64,000 bases of DNA from Streptomyces coeruleorubidus (GTDB taxonomy: Bacteria > Actinomycetota > Actinomycetes > Streptomycetales > Streptomycetaceae): contig NZ_CP023694.1 in assembly GCF_008705135.1 (NCBI RefSeq), positions 496,001-560,000 of the forward strand, written 5' to 3'. Positions 16,268-25,561 of the stretch are shown one piece after another. Made by a program: the position numbers and the translations under genes. The notes below the pieces were generated by a model that saw only the letters and a list, made by a program, of their open reading frames with translations, ran no database searches and was not told the origin of the DNA. How positions within the stretch are numbered: position 1 is the first letter of the stretch; each line of letters opens with the position of its first letter.

Positions 16268-18700
16268 ATGTCAGTCACCGCTGTCTCCCCAGCGCCCACT
16301 CCCACATCTGGCCCCCACCACCGCGGCCTTCGCGCCAACCCCTGGCTGACGCTGGTCGCCGTCGCGTTCGGCCTGTTCATGGTCGGCCTCGACGGCTCCG
16401 TCGTCTCGATCGCCAACGCGGAGATCGCCCGCGACCTGAACGCCACCACCGCCGAACTGCAGTGGGTCACCAACTCCTACCTGCTCGCCCTCGCCGCCGC
16501 CCTCATTCTCGGCGGCAAGCTCGGCGACCGCCTCGGGCGCCGTACGGTCTACCTGGTCGGCGTCGTCGGATTCACCGCCGCGTCCGTCGCGATCGGACTC
16601 GTCGGCTCGATCGAGGGTGTCATCGCCTTCCGTGCCGTACAGGGCCTCTTCGGCGCGATGTTGATGCCCAACACCCTCGCGTTGCTGCGCGCCGTGTTCC
16701 CACCGAAGAAGTTCGGCATGGCGGTCGGCATCTGGGCGATGATCTCGTCCGTCTCCACCGCGCTCGGCCCGATCGTCGGCGGACTGCTCGTCGAGCACGT
16801 CAACTGGGAGTCGGTCTTCTACATCAACGCCCCCATCGGCGTGATCGCCCTCGTCTTCGGCCTCGTGGTGCTGCCGCAGTCCAGGAACGAGGCGGCAGCG
16901 AGCGAGAAGTTCGACGTGCCCGGCGTCGTGCTGCTCGCCCTCGGCCTGCTCGCCGTCGTCTTCGGCGTCGTCAAGGGCGAGACGTGGGGCTGGACTTCGG
17001 CCGGCACGCTCGGCGCGATCGTCGGCGGTGTCGTCGTCCTGGTCCTCTTCGGCTGGTACGAGACCCGTGTCGCGCACCCGCTCCTGCCCATGCGGTTGTT
17101 CCGCAACCCGGCCCTGACCATCGGTGTGTTCGTCACCGCGCTGAACTTCTTCGTCCTGCTCGGCGCGATCTTCTTCGTGATGCTGTACCTGCAGAACGTA
17201 CGCGGCTTCACGCCCGTCGAGTCCGGTGTGCGCACCCTGCCGCTCAGCCTCGCCTCCATGCTGGCCTCCCCGCTCGGCGCGAAGCTCACCGAGAAGTTCG
17301 GCCCGCGCCTGACCATGCCGCTCGGGATGGTGCTCCAAGCCGGCGCCGCGTTCACGATGCTCACGTGGAGCGCCGACTCCTCGTACGCCACCATGTGGCC
17401 GCCGTTCGTCGCGCTCGGTCTCGGCGTCGGCATCGTGATGTCCGCGTCCTCCGACGCGATCGTCGGCAACGCCCCCGTCCAGGACGGTGGCATCGCGGGT
17501 GGCCTCCAGGCCACCTCGCTCCAGGTCGGCGGAGCGCTCGGCACATCGGTGCTGGTCTCCCTCATCAGCAGCCGCGTCGGCGCCACCCTCACCGACTCGC
17601 TGACCGACGCCGGCGTGCCCCACTCGGCAGCCGCTCGCTTCGAGGAGGCGAAGGACGCGGTCGCGATGGGCGTCGCCCCGGTCTCCGACGCGATGCCCGC
17701 ACAGCTCAGGACGGCCGTGGTGGAGGGCAGCCACACCGCCTTCATGAACGGCGTCCACACCGCCGTCCTGGTCACCGGCGTCCTCGCCCTCTTGGGCGCC
17801 GCCCTGGCGGCGTTCGGCCTTCGCGGCCGGAAGGACGAGGACGACGAGAACGTGGCGAGCCCGGCCGCAGCCGCCACAGACACTTCGCCGGTCCCGGCGG
17901 CGACCTCGGGTTCCGCCGCTGCCGCGGTCCTGTCCTCCGGCGGCATCCCGGTCAGCGGCCTCGTCATCGGCGCCGAGTCGGCACCCGTGCCGCGGGCAGC
18001 CGTCACCCTGGTCTCCCTTGGCGGGCGGCAGGTGGGCCGCGTGGTGGCCCACCCGGACGGTTCGTACACGGTGGACGCGCCGGGCGCGGGAAGCTACGTG
18101 CTCATCGCCTCCGCCGAGGGCTACCAGCCGCAGGCCTCCACGGTGGTGGTCGGCGACGAGCCGGTCTCGTACGACATCCTGCTCTCCGGCACCAGCGGCC
18201 TGGCCGGCACGGTCAGGTCGGCCGACCGCAAGGAGCCGGTCGTCGGCGCCATGGTGGTCGCGGCCGACGTGCGCGGCGACGTGCTCGCCGCCGGACTGAC
18301 CGACACGGACGGCACCTTCGGCTTCGCCGAGCTGGTGCCCGGCCCGTTGACCCTCGCGGTGACCGCGGCCGGCTACCGGCCGGTGGCGCTGCCCGTCGAG
18401 ATCGCCGCGCAGGGCGTCACCAGGACCGAGGTCGAACTGTCCTCCGGCTTGCAGGTGCAGGGCGTGGTCCAGGCCGCGGGCGGGCCGCTGAACGACGCGC
18501 GGGTCACGCTCGTCGACGCGGCCGGCAACGTGGTGGCCAGCGCGACCACCGGCGAGGACGGCGGCTATGCCTTCGCCGACCTCGACGGCGGCGAGTACAC
18601 GCTCATGGCGGCCGGCTACCCGCCGAAGGCCACCAACCTGACCGTGCACGGCTCCGGTGTGCAGAGCCACGACATCGAGCTCTCCCACCCGGGCGAGTGA
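16268..18700 (+). CDS. DHA2-type MFS drug efflux pump fused to C-terminal carboxypeptidase-regulatory-like repeats
   Basis: 810 residues from the ATG at 16268. Residues about 25-525 are a 14-helix EmrB/QacA transporter: GLFMVGLDGSVVSIANAEIA, the loop motif GGKLGDRLGRR, and motif C in ALGPIVGGLL. After a linker rich in Ala/Asp/Glu come three consecutive beta-sandwich repeats of about 80 residues each: GLVIGAESAPVPRAAVTLVS, GLAGTVRSADRKEPVVGAMV and QGVVQAAGGPLNDARVTLVD. Each has the G-x-Y-x-F/V-x-L-x-x-G-x-Y pattern of carboxypeptidase regulatory/SdrD-B-like domains. The tail should be outside or inside depending on the helix count. The upstream gap holds CATACACAT twice (16193, 16211), role unknown. 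Probable control by the MarR protein. Confidence 0.88.
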   Translation: MSVTAVSPAPTPTSGPHHRGLRANPWLTLVAVAFGLFMVGLDGSVVSIANAEIARDLNATTAELQWVTNSYLLALAAALILGGKLGDRLGRRTVYLVGVVGFTAASVAIGLVGSIEGVIAFRAVQGLFGAMLMPNTLALLRAVFPPKKFGMAVGIWAMISSVSTALGPIVGGLLVEHVNWESVFYINAPIGVIALVFGLVVLPQSRNEAAASEKFDVPGVVLLALGLLAVVFGVVKGETWGWTSAGTLGAIVGGVVVLVLFGWYETRVAHPLLPMRLFRNPALTIGVFVTALNFFVLLGAIFFVMLYLQNVRGFTPVESGVRTLPLSLASMLASPLGAKLTEKFGPRLTMPLGMVLQAGAAFTMLTWSADSSYATMWPPFVALGLGVGIVMSASSDAIVGNAPVQDGGIAGGLQATSLQVGGALGTSVLVSLISSRVGATLTDSLTDAGVPHSAAARFEEAKDAVAMGVAPVSDAMPAQLRTAVVEGSHTAFMNGVHTAVLVTGVLALLGAALAAFGLRGRKDEDDENVASPAAAATDTSPVPAATSGSAAAAVLSSGGIPVSGLVIGAESAPVPRAAVTLVSLGGRQVGRVVAHPDGSYTVDAPGAGSYVLIASAEGYQPQASTVVVGDEPVSYDILLSGTSGLAGTVRSADRKEPVVGAMVVAADVRGDVLAAGLTDTDGTFGFAELVPGPLTLAVTAAGYRPVALPVEIAAQGVTRTEVELSSGLQVQGVVQAAGGPLNDARVTLVDAAGNVVASATTGEDGGYAFADLDGGEYTLMAAGYPPKATNLTVHGSGVQSHDIELSHPGE

Positions 18701-18706
18701 GAGTCG

Positions 18707-18744
18707 CCGGGCCGGACGCGCGAAGAGCGGCGCGCCCGGCCCGG
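18707..18744. terminator. Hairpin terminator after the MFS gene
   Basis: CCGGGCCGG and CCGGCCCGG arms (9 bp perfect, plus an inner CGCGC/GCGCG pairing) begin seven bases after the MFS stop. There is no U-tract, as is common in Streptomyces. It lies between convergent genes and may work for both. Confidence 0.65.
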
Positions 18745-18807
18745 CGGTGAGGGTCCCCGGGCCCGGTGGTCGGTGGCGTCAGGGGACGTGCCGGGCCCGC
18801 GCTGTCG

Positions 18808-21795
18808 TCAGGGCAGCTCGGTCACGCGGTCGGTGCCCGGTGGGGCGACCGGGCTGTGGGCGGTGAGGTAGTCGGTGAGGGCCGCGATGTCGTCCCCGCC
18901 GCCGACGGTGCCGGTGCCCTCGGCGAAGGTGGTGAAGCCGTCGCCGCCCGCGGCGAGGAAGGTGTTCGCGGCAACCCGGTAGGTGGCGTCCGGCTTCAGT
19001 GGTTCGCCGTTGAGCGTGATCGACGCCGGGTCGATGCGGTCGCCGACCGGGGCACCGCGCGAGAAGGAGTACGTCAGGCCCTTGGAGACGCCGAGCATGA
19101 GGGTCGGTGCCCGGGTGCCGGAGTCGTTGAACTGCTCCTCCAGAATCTTCTCGATCTGCGCCCCCGTCAGGTTCACGGAGACCAGGGACCCCGCGAAGGG
19201 CTGTACGGCGAAGGCCTCCGCGTACGTAATCTCCCCGGGTGCCTCACCGCCCGTCGACGACCCGTGCACCAGGTCCGCCCGCACCCCGCCCGGGTTCATC
19301 AGGGCGATCCGGGCTCCGCCGCGCTCCGGTGCCGAGGTGGCGGCGAGTTGGGCGTCGGCGACGAGGTTCGCCAGGTCGGACTCGGCGTCGCGGGTCTCGG
19401 AGCGGGTGATGTCGGCGGTGACACTGCCGACGACCCGGTTGGCCAGCGGCGCCGACAGCGCCTTCCACTTGTCGATGACGGCACTCTGGTCGGCGTCCTT
19501 GGCGCCGGTGCGGGTGACGAGGTGGTTCATCGCGGCTGCCTGGTCCCGTACGACATCCCCGGTACGGCGGTCCACCGGCAACCGTGTCTCGGTGACCACC
19601 CGGCCGAACGACGATGCCGAGGTGACCAGGCGGGGATGGCCGGCCGGGTCGGGCAGGGAGCAGATGTACGGCTGGTGGGTGTGGCCGGTCACCACGGTGT
19701 CGATCGCCGGATCGAGGTCCTTGGCGATGTCCACGATCGGGCCGGAGATGCCGTCGCACTGGCCGTACGATCCGGCCTGCACGCCACCCTCGTGCAGCAG
19801 GACGACGATCGCCTCCACGCCCTGGCGGCGCAGTTCGCGGGCGGAGGCGTTCGCGGTCTGCACCTCGTCGAGGAAGCGCACGGACGTGATGCCGGACTGG
19901 CCGGTGACCTCGGGGGTGCCCTCCAGCGTCATGCCGATGAAGCCGACCTTCACGCCGTCCACCTTCTTCACCCAGGTGGGCGCCAGAAGGGGCTTGCCGG
20001 AGTCGCGGTCGATGACATTGGCGGCCAGCCAGGGGAACTTCGCGCCGTCGTACGGCTCGTCCTCGATGAAGCAGCCGTCCTCGGGGTGGCAGCCCCCGTG
20101 CTGCATGCGCAACAGTTCGTCGGTGCCCTCGTCGAACTCGTGGTTGCCGACGCTGGTCACGTCCAGGTGCAGCTTCTCCATGGATTCGACGGTGGGTTCG
20201 TCGTGGAAGAGGCCGGACAGGAAGGGGCTGGCGCCGATGATGTCGCCCGCGGCGACGGTCAGCGAGGAGTCCGTGCCCTGCCGGAGCTGGCCCAGCCGGG
20301 CCGCGAGGTACTCCGCGCCGCCGACGGGCGTGGACTTGGGGTCGAGCTTTGAGCCGAGGTTGGCGTCGCGTCCGGTGGGCGGCTCCAGGTTGCCGTGGAA
20401 GTCGTTGAAGGACAGCAGTTGGACGTCGACGGTGGAAGGCGGCTGCTGCGTGGTGGGGAAGGCGCGGGTGTACGAGATCCACAACCGGACGTCGACGGCG
20501 TCCGTACGGCCGTTGCCGTCGAGGTCTCCGGCCGCACCGGCGGTCGGGACAGCCGCCAGGTCCTTGGCGTTGACGGCGCCGTCCCGGTTGACGTCCGGGG
20601 TGCGGGTGGCGAGGAGATCCGGCCGGACCGACAGCAGGTGGAACTTCGTGACGCTGCCGTTGAAGCCGAAGTTGTCGTCGGCGACGAGGACGAGCGAGCG
20701 GGAGCCGTCGGGCAGCCGCGGCCCCCAGGTGATGCCCTCGACGTTGTCGGCGTCGGCGCCGGAGGTGGTGAAGTCGTACAGCAGCTTCTTCGACATGGGC
20801 TTCTCGGTGCCGGACAGGGCTTCCTTGCCGCTGACGTCCGTCGCGCCGATGGTGCTGGTCCAGTAGAGGCGGATGGAGAAGCCGACACCGGAGGCGAAGG
20901 AGCGTTCGACGGTGAGGTAGTCGGTCTCGTTGATCGCGAGGATCTCGGAGACACCCCGGTCCGCCGAGTACGTGCCGACCGGGGCGGGCAGGGGCGCGGT
21001 GGGCGCGTCGGAGATCGGGTCGACCTCGTAGACGTGCTCGGCCTCCGGCTTCCCTGTCTGACGGTCCATCTGCAGCAGGCGGGACGGGCTCTTGACCGTC
21101 AGCCCGGCCGCTGGGCCGTCCTGGACAAGGGCGTTCTCGGTGATCGTGACCACCTTGCGCCCGTCCGGGGAGAGGGTGAGCCCTTCCAGGGCCTGGTTGT
21201 TGCGCACCCCGGCGGTGAGGGTGCCCGAGGCCGAGCGGACGGGGGCGTACGCCTTGGGCAGCGGCAGTTCGCGTACGTACCCGCCGGAGGTGGTCGCCTC
21301 GCGGACGAAGGCGGGCTGCCCGGCCGAAGAGGCGCCCTCGCTGGTCCACAGCAGGCTCTCGCCGTCCGGTGTCCAGCGGATCGCCTCGGGGTCGACCGCC
21401 TTGGGGGCGAAGGGTTCGCCGGTGGTGTCGGCGAGCACGGTCAGGCCGTCGAGGGCGGGCTTGTCACCGGCGAAAGCCGCCCCGTCGAGCGGGAGTCGGA
21501 GGGTGTGGAAGCGAGCCTTGCCGTTCTCCGAGCGGTCGTCGCTGAGGGCGACGTACTCGCCGGACCGCGGGTCGTAGTCGATGCCGGACAAGCCGCCGAA
21601 CGGCATGCCGAACTCCGTCGTCCCGGCCGGGACCGTGAGGGTGTCGAGGAGCCGCACGTCCTGCGGCTTGGCGGAGGTGTCCGCCTCGGGTTCCGCCGCG
21701 AAGCCGTTCGTCAGGGCCAGGCTGCCGAGGAGGCCGGCCGCGGCGAGGGAAGCCAGGAGCGGGCGTCTGCGGCGCGCTGGGGATCTGTGGCGCAT
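18808..21795 (-). CDS. Secreted fusion: esterase-like phytase domain, dockerin-like repeats, 5'-nucleotidase
   Basis: 995 residues from the ATG at 21795, six bases after AAGGA. A twin-basic signal peptide (RRRRPLLASLAAAGLLGSLA) is followed by an esterase-like beta-propeller domain (about 44-390; GGLSGIDYDPRSGEYVALSD). Two calcium-type loops follow (DVNRDGAVNAKD and DLDGNGRTDAVD, about 398-445), as in dockerins. The rest is a UshA-type 5'-nucleotidase (455-990) with the metal-site motifs SFNDFHGNLE, GNHEFDEG and GHTHQPY, and the C-terminal substrate domain (NPGGVRADL, FLAAGGDGF). It should dephosphorylate extracellular nucleotides. It follows the nucleoside importer genes on the same strand by 113 bases, so it probably feeds them nucleosides. 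Confidence 0.88.
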   Translation of the reverse strand: MRHRSPARRRRPLLASLAAAGLLGSLALTNGFAAEPEADTSAKPQDVRLLDTLTVPAGTTEFGMPFGGLSGIDYDPRSGEYVALSDDRSENGKARFHTLRLPLDGAAFAGDKPALDGLTVLADTTGEPFAPKAVDPEAIRWTPDGESLLWTSEGASSAGQPAFVREATTSGGYVRELPLPKAYAPVRSASGTLTAGVRNNQALEGLTLSPDGRKVVTITENALVQDGPAAGLTVKSPSRLLQMDRQTGKPEAEHVYEVDPISDAPTAPLPAPVGTYSADRGVSEILAINETDYLTVERSFASGVGFSIRLYWTSTIGATDVSGKEALSGTEKPMSKKLLYDFTTSGADADNVEGITWGPRLPDGSRSLVLVADDNFGFNGSVTKFHLLSVRPDLLATRTPDVNRDGAVNAKDLAAVPTAGAAGDLDGNGRTDAVDVRLWISYTRAFPTTQQPPSTVDVQLLSFNDFHGNLEPPTGRDANLGSKLDPKSTPVGGAEYLAARLGQLRQGTDSSLTVAAGDIIGASPFLSGLFHDEPTVESMEKLHLDVTSVGNHEFDEGTDELLRMQHGGCHPEDGCFIEDEPYDGAKFPWLAANVIDRDSGKPLLAPTWVKKVDGVKVGFIGMTLEGTPEVTGQSGITSVRFLDEVQTANASARELRRQGVEAIVVLLHEGGVQAGSYGQCDGISGPIVDIAKDLDPAIDTVVTGHTHQPYICSLPDPAGHPRLVTSASSFGRVVTETRLPVDRRTGDVVRDQAAAMNHLVTRTGAKDADQSAVIDKWKALSAPLANRVVGSVTADITRSETRDAESDLANLVADAQLAATSAPERGGARIALMNPGGVRADLVHGSSTGGEAPGEITYAEAFAVQPFAGSLVSVNLTGAQIEKILEEQFNDSGTRAPTLMLGVSKGLTYSFSRGAPVGDRIDPASITLNGEPLKPDATYRVAANTFLAAGGDGFTTFAEGTGTVGGGDDIAALTDYLTAHSPVAPPGTDRVTELP

Positions 21796-21908
21796 GAGTG
21801 TCCTTCCAAGAGGCGGCGCACGGGCGTGCGGGCATGACTCGCCGACCCGCACGCTCGGCAAGGTGCGGACGGGTGGGAGAGCCCAGTGAGAGAGGGGTTG
21901 ACTAAGCG

Positions 21909-22844
21909 TCAGAGTGAGGCGGCGGTCGGCACGACACGGCCCCGGCGCTTGCGGCGCCACGCGTACAGGGCGAGGGCGACCAGCGTCATCGCGTACGGGA
22001 TCGTCGACACCAGCTGCGGCGGTACGTCGAGCGAACCGAGCTGCACGGCCAGTGCCTCCGCCGCTCCGAAGCCGAGCGCGGCGAGGAAGACACCCCACGG
22101 CCGCATGCCGCCGAGGAATACGGCCGCGAGGGCGATGAAACCGCGTCCGGCCGTCATGTCCCGTACGAAGAAGGAGACGTAGCCCATGCTGAGGAAGACC
22201 CCGGCGAGTCCGGCGAGGGCCCCGCTGAGGGCGAGTCCGGTGTACTGGACGCGCCGTACGGCGATGCCGACCGAGGCCGCCGCGTCCGGCATCTCCCCGA
22301 CCGCCCGCAGATGGAAGCCGAAGCGGGTGCGGTAGAACAGCCAGGCGACGAACGGCGCGGCCAGGAAGGCCAGCCAAGTGACCATGTTCTGGCCGCTCAC
22401 CACATCGCCGAGCACCGGCACGTTCTCGACGCCCGGCAGGGTGACCGTGGGCAGGCTGCCGCTCTTCAGGCCGGAGGTGCCGCCCTTGTCGTCGAGGAGG
22501 CTGTAGACGGCGTAGGCGGTGCCGCCGGAGGCGAGGAGGTTGAGGCCGATGCCCGCGATGATGGCGTCGGCGCCCAGTTCCAGGCGGAGGGCGGCGAGCA
22601 GTACGCCCAGGAGTGTCGCCACGGCGACTCCGCAGAGCGCGCCCACGGTGACGGAGCCGCTGTATCCGGCGACGAGCGCACCGGTGCAGGCGGCGGAGAG
22701 CATCTGGCCTTCGAGGGCGATGTTGCTGATGCCGGCGCGTTCGGCGACCAGCCCGCCCAAGGCGGCGAGCAGGTACGGCGTGGCGATCCGCAGCGCGGCG
22801 GCCAGGAAGGCGCTGCTGAGGACGACGTCGAGCACGGAACTCAT
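21909..22844 (-). CDS. Nucleoside ABC transporter permease 2 (YufQ/NupQ-like)
   Basis: 311 residues; the ATG overlaps the stop of the first permease gene (ATGA). Multiple membrane segments include the family motif GLVAERAGISNIALEGQML near the N-terminus and FIALAAVFLGGMRPWGVF near the C-terminus. This is the branched-chain-type permease fold used by BMP-type nucleoside importers. It would form a heterodimeric channel with the preceding permease. It is the last gene of the four-gene importer set, with the nucleotidase 113 bases beyond. Confidence 0.9.
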   Translation of the reverse strand: MSSVLDVVLSSAFLAAALRIATPYLLAALGGLVAERAGISNIALEGQMLSAACTGALVAGYSGSVTVGALCGVAVATLLGVLLAALRLELGADAIIAGIGLNLLASGGTAYAVYSLLDDKGGTSGLKSGSLPTVTLPGVENVPVLGDVVSGQNMVTWLAFLAAPFVAWLFYRTRFGFHLRAVGEMPDAAASVGIAVRRVQYTGLALSGALAGLAGVFLSMGYVSFFVRDMTAGRGFIALAAVFLGGMRPWGVFLAALGFGAAEALAVQLGSLDVPPQLVSTIPYAMTLVALALYAWRRKRRGRVVPTAASL

Positions 22845-23962
22845 CGGACGCCCACCTGCCTGCGCGCGATCCGCCGCTTGAGCAGGTTGGGCAGGGCCTG
22901 GGCGGTGACCAGCAGCACGATGACCGCCTGGATGACCACCACGATCTCGGTGCCGACGTCCGTCTGCTGTTCCATGATGTCGCCCCCGGCGCGCAGGTAG
23001 GAGTAGAAGAGTCCCGCGACCACGACGACGAGCGGGTTGTTCCTGGCGAGCAGGGCGACCACGATCCCTTCGAAGGCGAGGCTTCCGGCGAGCCCGGGTT
23101 CGAGCCTCCCGTACGCGCCCTGGACGAGATGGGCGCCGGCCAGGCCCGCGACGGCGCCGCCGATGACGAAGCTCCACTCGATGACGCGGGGCACGCGGAT
23201 GCCGCCGTACGCGGCGAAGTCGGGGTTGGCGCCGGTCATGCGGATGCGGTAGCCGAGCGGGGTGCGGGTGATGAGCAGCCACAGGGCGACGGCGGTCAGC
23301 AGCATCACCCCGAAACCGATGTTGGCCCGGCCCAGCGGGACGCCGAACCAGTCGCTCAGCGGCGTGAGCGCGGAGTCCTGCTGGACGGACTTCGAGTGCA
23401 CGGCGCTGCTGCCGGACTCTTTCAGCGGGCCGTTGACGAGGTAGTCGTAGACGCGGACGACGATGGCGTTGAGCATCAGCGTGGCCACGATCTCGTTGGC
23501 GCCGAGGCGTGCCTTCATGGCGCCGGGCACCAGGCCCATTCCGGCGCCCGCGGCGGCTGCCGCGGCCATGGGCACGATCACGGCGACGACGGGTGGCAGC
23601 GGCAGGAAGATCGCGACGGTCGCGGCCGCCAGGGCACCGGCGTAGACCTGGCTCTCGGCGCCGAGGCTGATCTGCCGGGCGCGGAAGGGGATCGCGACCG
23701 ACAGCCCGAGCAGGGTGAGGGTGGTGGCGTCCTCCAGCCAGCGGCCGACGCGGAAGGAGCGGTCCAGCGGGCCGGTGAGCATCACCTCGTAGGCCCGTAC
23801 CGGGTCGTTGCCGGTGGCGAGCATGACGAGGAAGCCGATGGCCAGGGCGGCCAGGATGGTGGCCAGGGCCATGCTGAGGTCGACGGCGAAGTCGCGGCGC
23901 CGGGTGGCCCGGTACTGGCGGCGGTCCTCGGTCTCGATCAGGGTCGTGGGGGTGGTGGTCAC
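22841..23962 (-). CDS. Nucleoside ABC transporter permease 1 (YufP/NupP-like)
   Basis: 373 residues from a GTG with GGAGGAG five bases upstream, overlapping the ATPase stop by four bases. The cytosolic N-terminus (about 30 residues) is charged; the membrane part contains the family hallmarks TLTLLGLSVAIPFRARQISL, GLVPGAMKARLGANEIVATL and GSLAFEGIVVALLARNNPL. It is the first of two unlike permeases of a BMP-type purine/pyrimidine nucleoside importer. The gene is tightly coupled on both sides. Confidence 0.9.
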   Translation of the reverse strand: MTTTPTTLIETEDRRQYRATRRRDFAVDLSMALATILAALAIGFLVMLATGNDPVRAYEVMLTGPLDRSFRVGRWLEDATTLTLLGLSVAIPFRARQISLGAESQVYAGALAAATVAIFLPLPPVVAVIVPMAAAAAAGAGMGLVPGAMKARLGANEIVATLMLNAIVVRVYDYLVNGPLKESGSSAVHSKSVQQDSALTPLSDWFGVPLGRANIGFGVMLLTAVALWLLITRTPLGYRIRMTGANPDFAAYGGIRVPRVIEWSFVIGGAVAGLAGAHLVQGAYGRLEPGLAGSLAFEGIVVALLARNNPLVVVVAGLFYSYLRAGGDIMEQQTDVGTEIVVVIQAVIVLLVTAQALPNLLKRRIARRQVGVR

Positions 23963-25545
23963 GGGGCCTCCTCCCCCACGTTCTCCAGACCGGTCGTGAG
24001 CCGGCCGCGGTCGTGCTCCTCGACGCCGAGCATGTAGAGCCCGACCCGCTTCTCGGTGAGGCCGGTCGTGTCGTCGAACCGGGCGACCAGGCGGCCGTCC
24101 TTGAGGACGAGCAACCGGTCGGAGAGGGCGAGGAGTTCGGTGAGGTCGGCGGAGATGAGCAGGACGGCGGCGCCCGTGTCGCGCGCGTCGACCAGACGCT
24201 CGTACATGAACCGCATCGCGCCGATGTCGACCCCGCGGGTGACCTGGGAGGCGATCAACAGGCTTGGCTGTGCGGAGAGTTCGCGGGCGACGATGACCTT
24301 CTGCATGTTGCCGCCGGACAGCGCGCGTACCGGGACCGACGGGTCGGGCGTGCGGATCGCGTACTGGTCGATCAGCTGCTCGGCGTGGGCGCGTACGGCA
24401 CCCGGGTGCAGGACACCGTGGCGGGCGAGGGGCGGTCGCTCGTGGCGGTCGACGACGAGGTTGTCGGCGATGGACGCGTCGAGGGCGGCGCCGTTGTGCA
24501 GCCGGTCCTCCGGTACGTAGCCGATGCCGGCCCTGCGGTGTCCTGCCACGTCGAGACCGGCCGTGTCGGTGCCGTCGATGTGGACCGTGCCCGTCGTCGG
24601 GCGGCGCAATCCGGCGAGGATCTCGGCGAGTTCGCTCTGGCCGTTGCCCTCGATGCCGGCCACGCCGACGATCTCCCCGGCGGCTACGTCGAAGTCGAGA
24701 CCGTGCAGGGACTGGCCGGTCGGAGCCTCGTAGCGGAGGCCCCGTACCCGCAGGGTGGTGTCCGTGGGACGGGCAGGGGTGCGGTCCACGTCCAGGGACA
24801 TGTCCCGGCCGACCATCATCGAGGCGAGGGAGCGCTCGGTGGCGTCGGCGGTGGCGATCGTGCCGACCAGGGCACCGGCGCGCATCACGCTCACCTGGTC
24901 GCTGATCTCCCGTACCTCGCGCAGCTTGTGCGAGATGAACAGCACGGTCATCCCGCCGTCGCGCAGCCGGCGCACGGCGGCGAACAGGTCCTCGCTCTCC
25001 TGCGGGGTGAGCACGGCGGTCGGCTCGTCGAGGATCAGTACGCGTGCCTGCCGGTGGAGCGCCTTGAGGATCTCGGTGCGCTGACGCATCCCGACCGACA
25101 CCTCGTCGACGCGCGCCTTGGGGTCGACGGTGAGTCCGGACTCCTCCGCGAGCCGGGCGGTCGTCTCCACGGCCGCCTTCGGGTCGACCAGCCCGCGACG
25201 GCCCGGCTCCACACCGAGGACGACGTTCTGGGCGATGGTGAAGGACGGCACCAGCATGAGGTTCTGGTGCACCATGCCCACACCCAGGGCGATCGCCGAG
25301 GCCGGGCCGCGCAGTACGCGTGGCCGTCCGCCGACCAGGATCTCGCCCGTGCTGGGCTGTTCCAGGCCGTAGAACATCTTCATCAGCGTGGACTTGCCCG
25401 CGCCGTTCTCGCCGACGACCGCCCGGATCTCGCCCGGCGGGACCTCCAGGTCCACGGCGCGCACCGCGCGCACCCCGTTGGCGTAGGTCTTGGTGACCTG
25501 GCGGGCGGCGACGGCCGGACCGTCCTCGCCCCATGGCTCGTTCAT
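23959..25545 (-). CDS. Nucleoside ABC transporter ATPase, two fused nucleotide-binding domains (YufO/NupO-like)
   Basis: 528 residues from the ATG at 25545. The first domain has Walker A GENGAGKST and Walker B VLILDEPTAVLTPQE, but the signature helix is degenerate (VSVGMRQRTEILKAL). The second has a degenerate Walker A region (GVAGIEGNGQSELAEIL) and the strong signature LSGGNMQKVIVARELS, with VTRGVDIGA for the usual Walker B end. This asymmetry is normal for ribose/nucleoside-type double ATPases. It starts 17 bases after the binding-protein stop and overlaps permease 1. Confidence 0.92.
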   Translation of the reverse strand: MNEPWGEDGPAVAARQVTKTYANGVRAVRAVDLEVPPGEIRAVVGENGAGKSTLMKMFYGLEQPSTGEILVGGRPRVLRGPASAIALGVGMVHQNLMLVPSFTIAQNVVLGVEPGRRGLVDPKAAVETTARLAEESGLTVDPKARVDEVSVGMRQRTEILKALHRQARVLILDEPTAVLTPQESEDLFAAVRRLRDGGMTVLFISHKLREVREISDQVSVMRAGALVGTIATADATERSLASMMVGRDMSLDVDRTPARPTDTTLRVRGLRYEAPTGQSLHGLDFDVAAGEIVGVAGIEGNGQSELAEILAGLRRPTTGTVHIDGTDTAGLDVAGHRRAGIGYVPEDRLHNGAALDASIADNLVVDRHERPPLARHGVLHPGAVRAHAEQLIDQYAIRTPDPSVPVRALSGGNMQKVIVARELSAQPSLLIASQVTRGVDIGAMRFMYERLVDARDTGAAVLLISADLTELLALSDRLLVLKDGRLVARFDDTTGLTEKRVGLYMLGVEEHDRGRLTTGLENVGEEAP

Positions 25546-25561
25546 CGTCAAGGCCGTTCGG

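Noticed and set aside
16271..18688. Very long minus-strand open frame opposite the MFS gene
   Set aside because: It mirrors the plus-strand gene's codons in high-GC DNA, has low-complexity H/D/G/A/E-rich translation and no ribosome site. The plus strand encodes a clear transporter.
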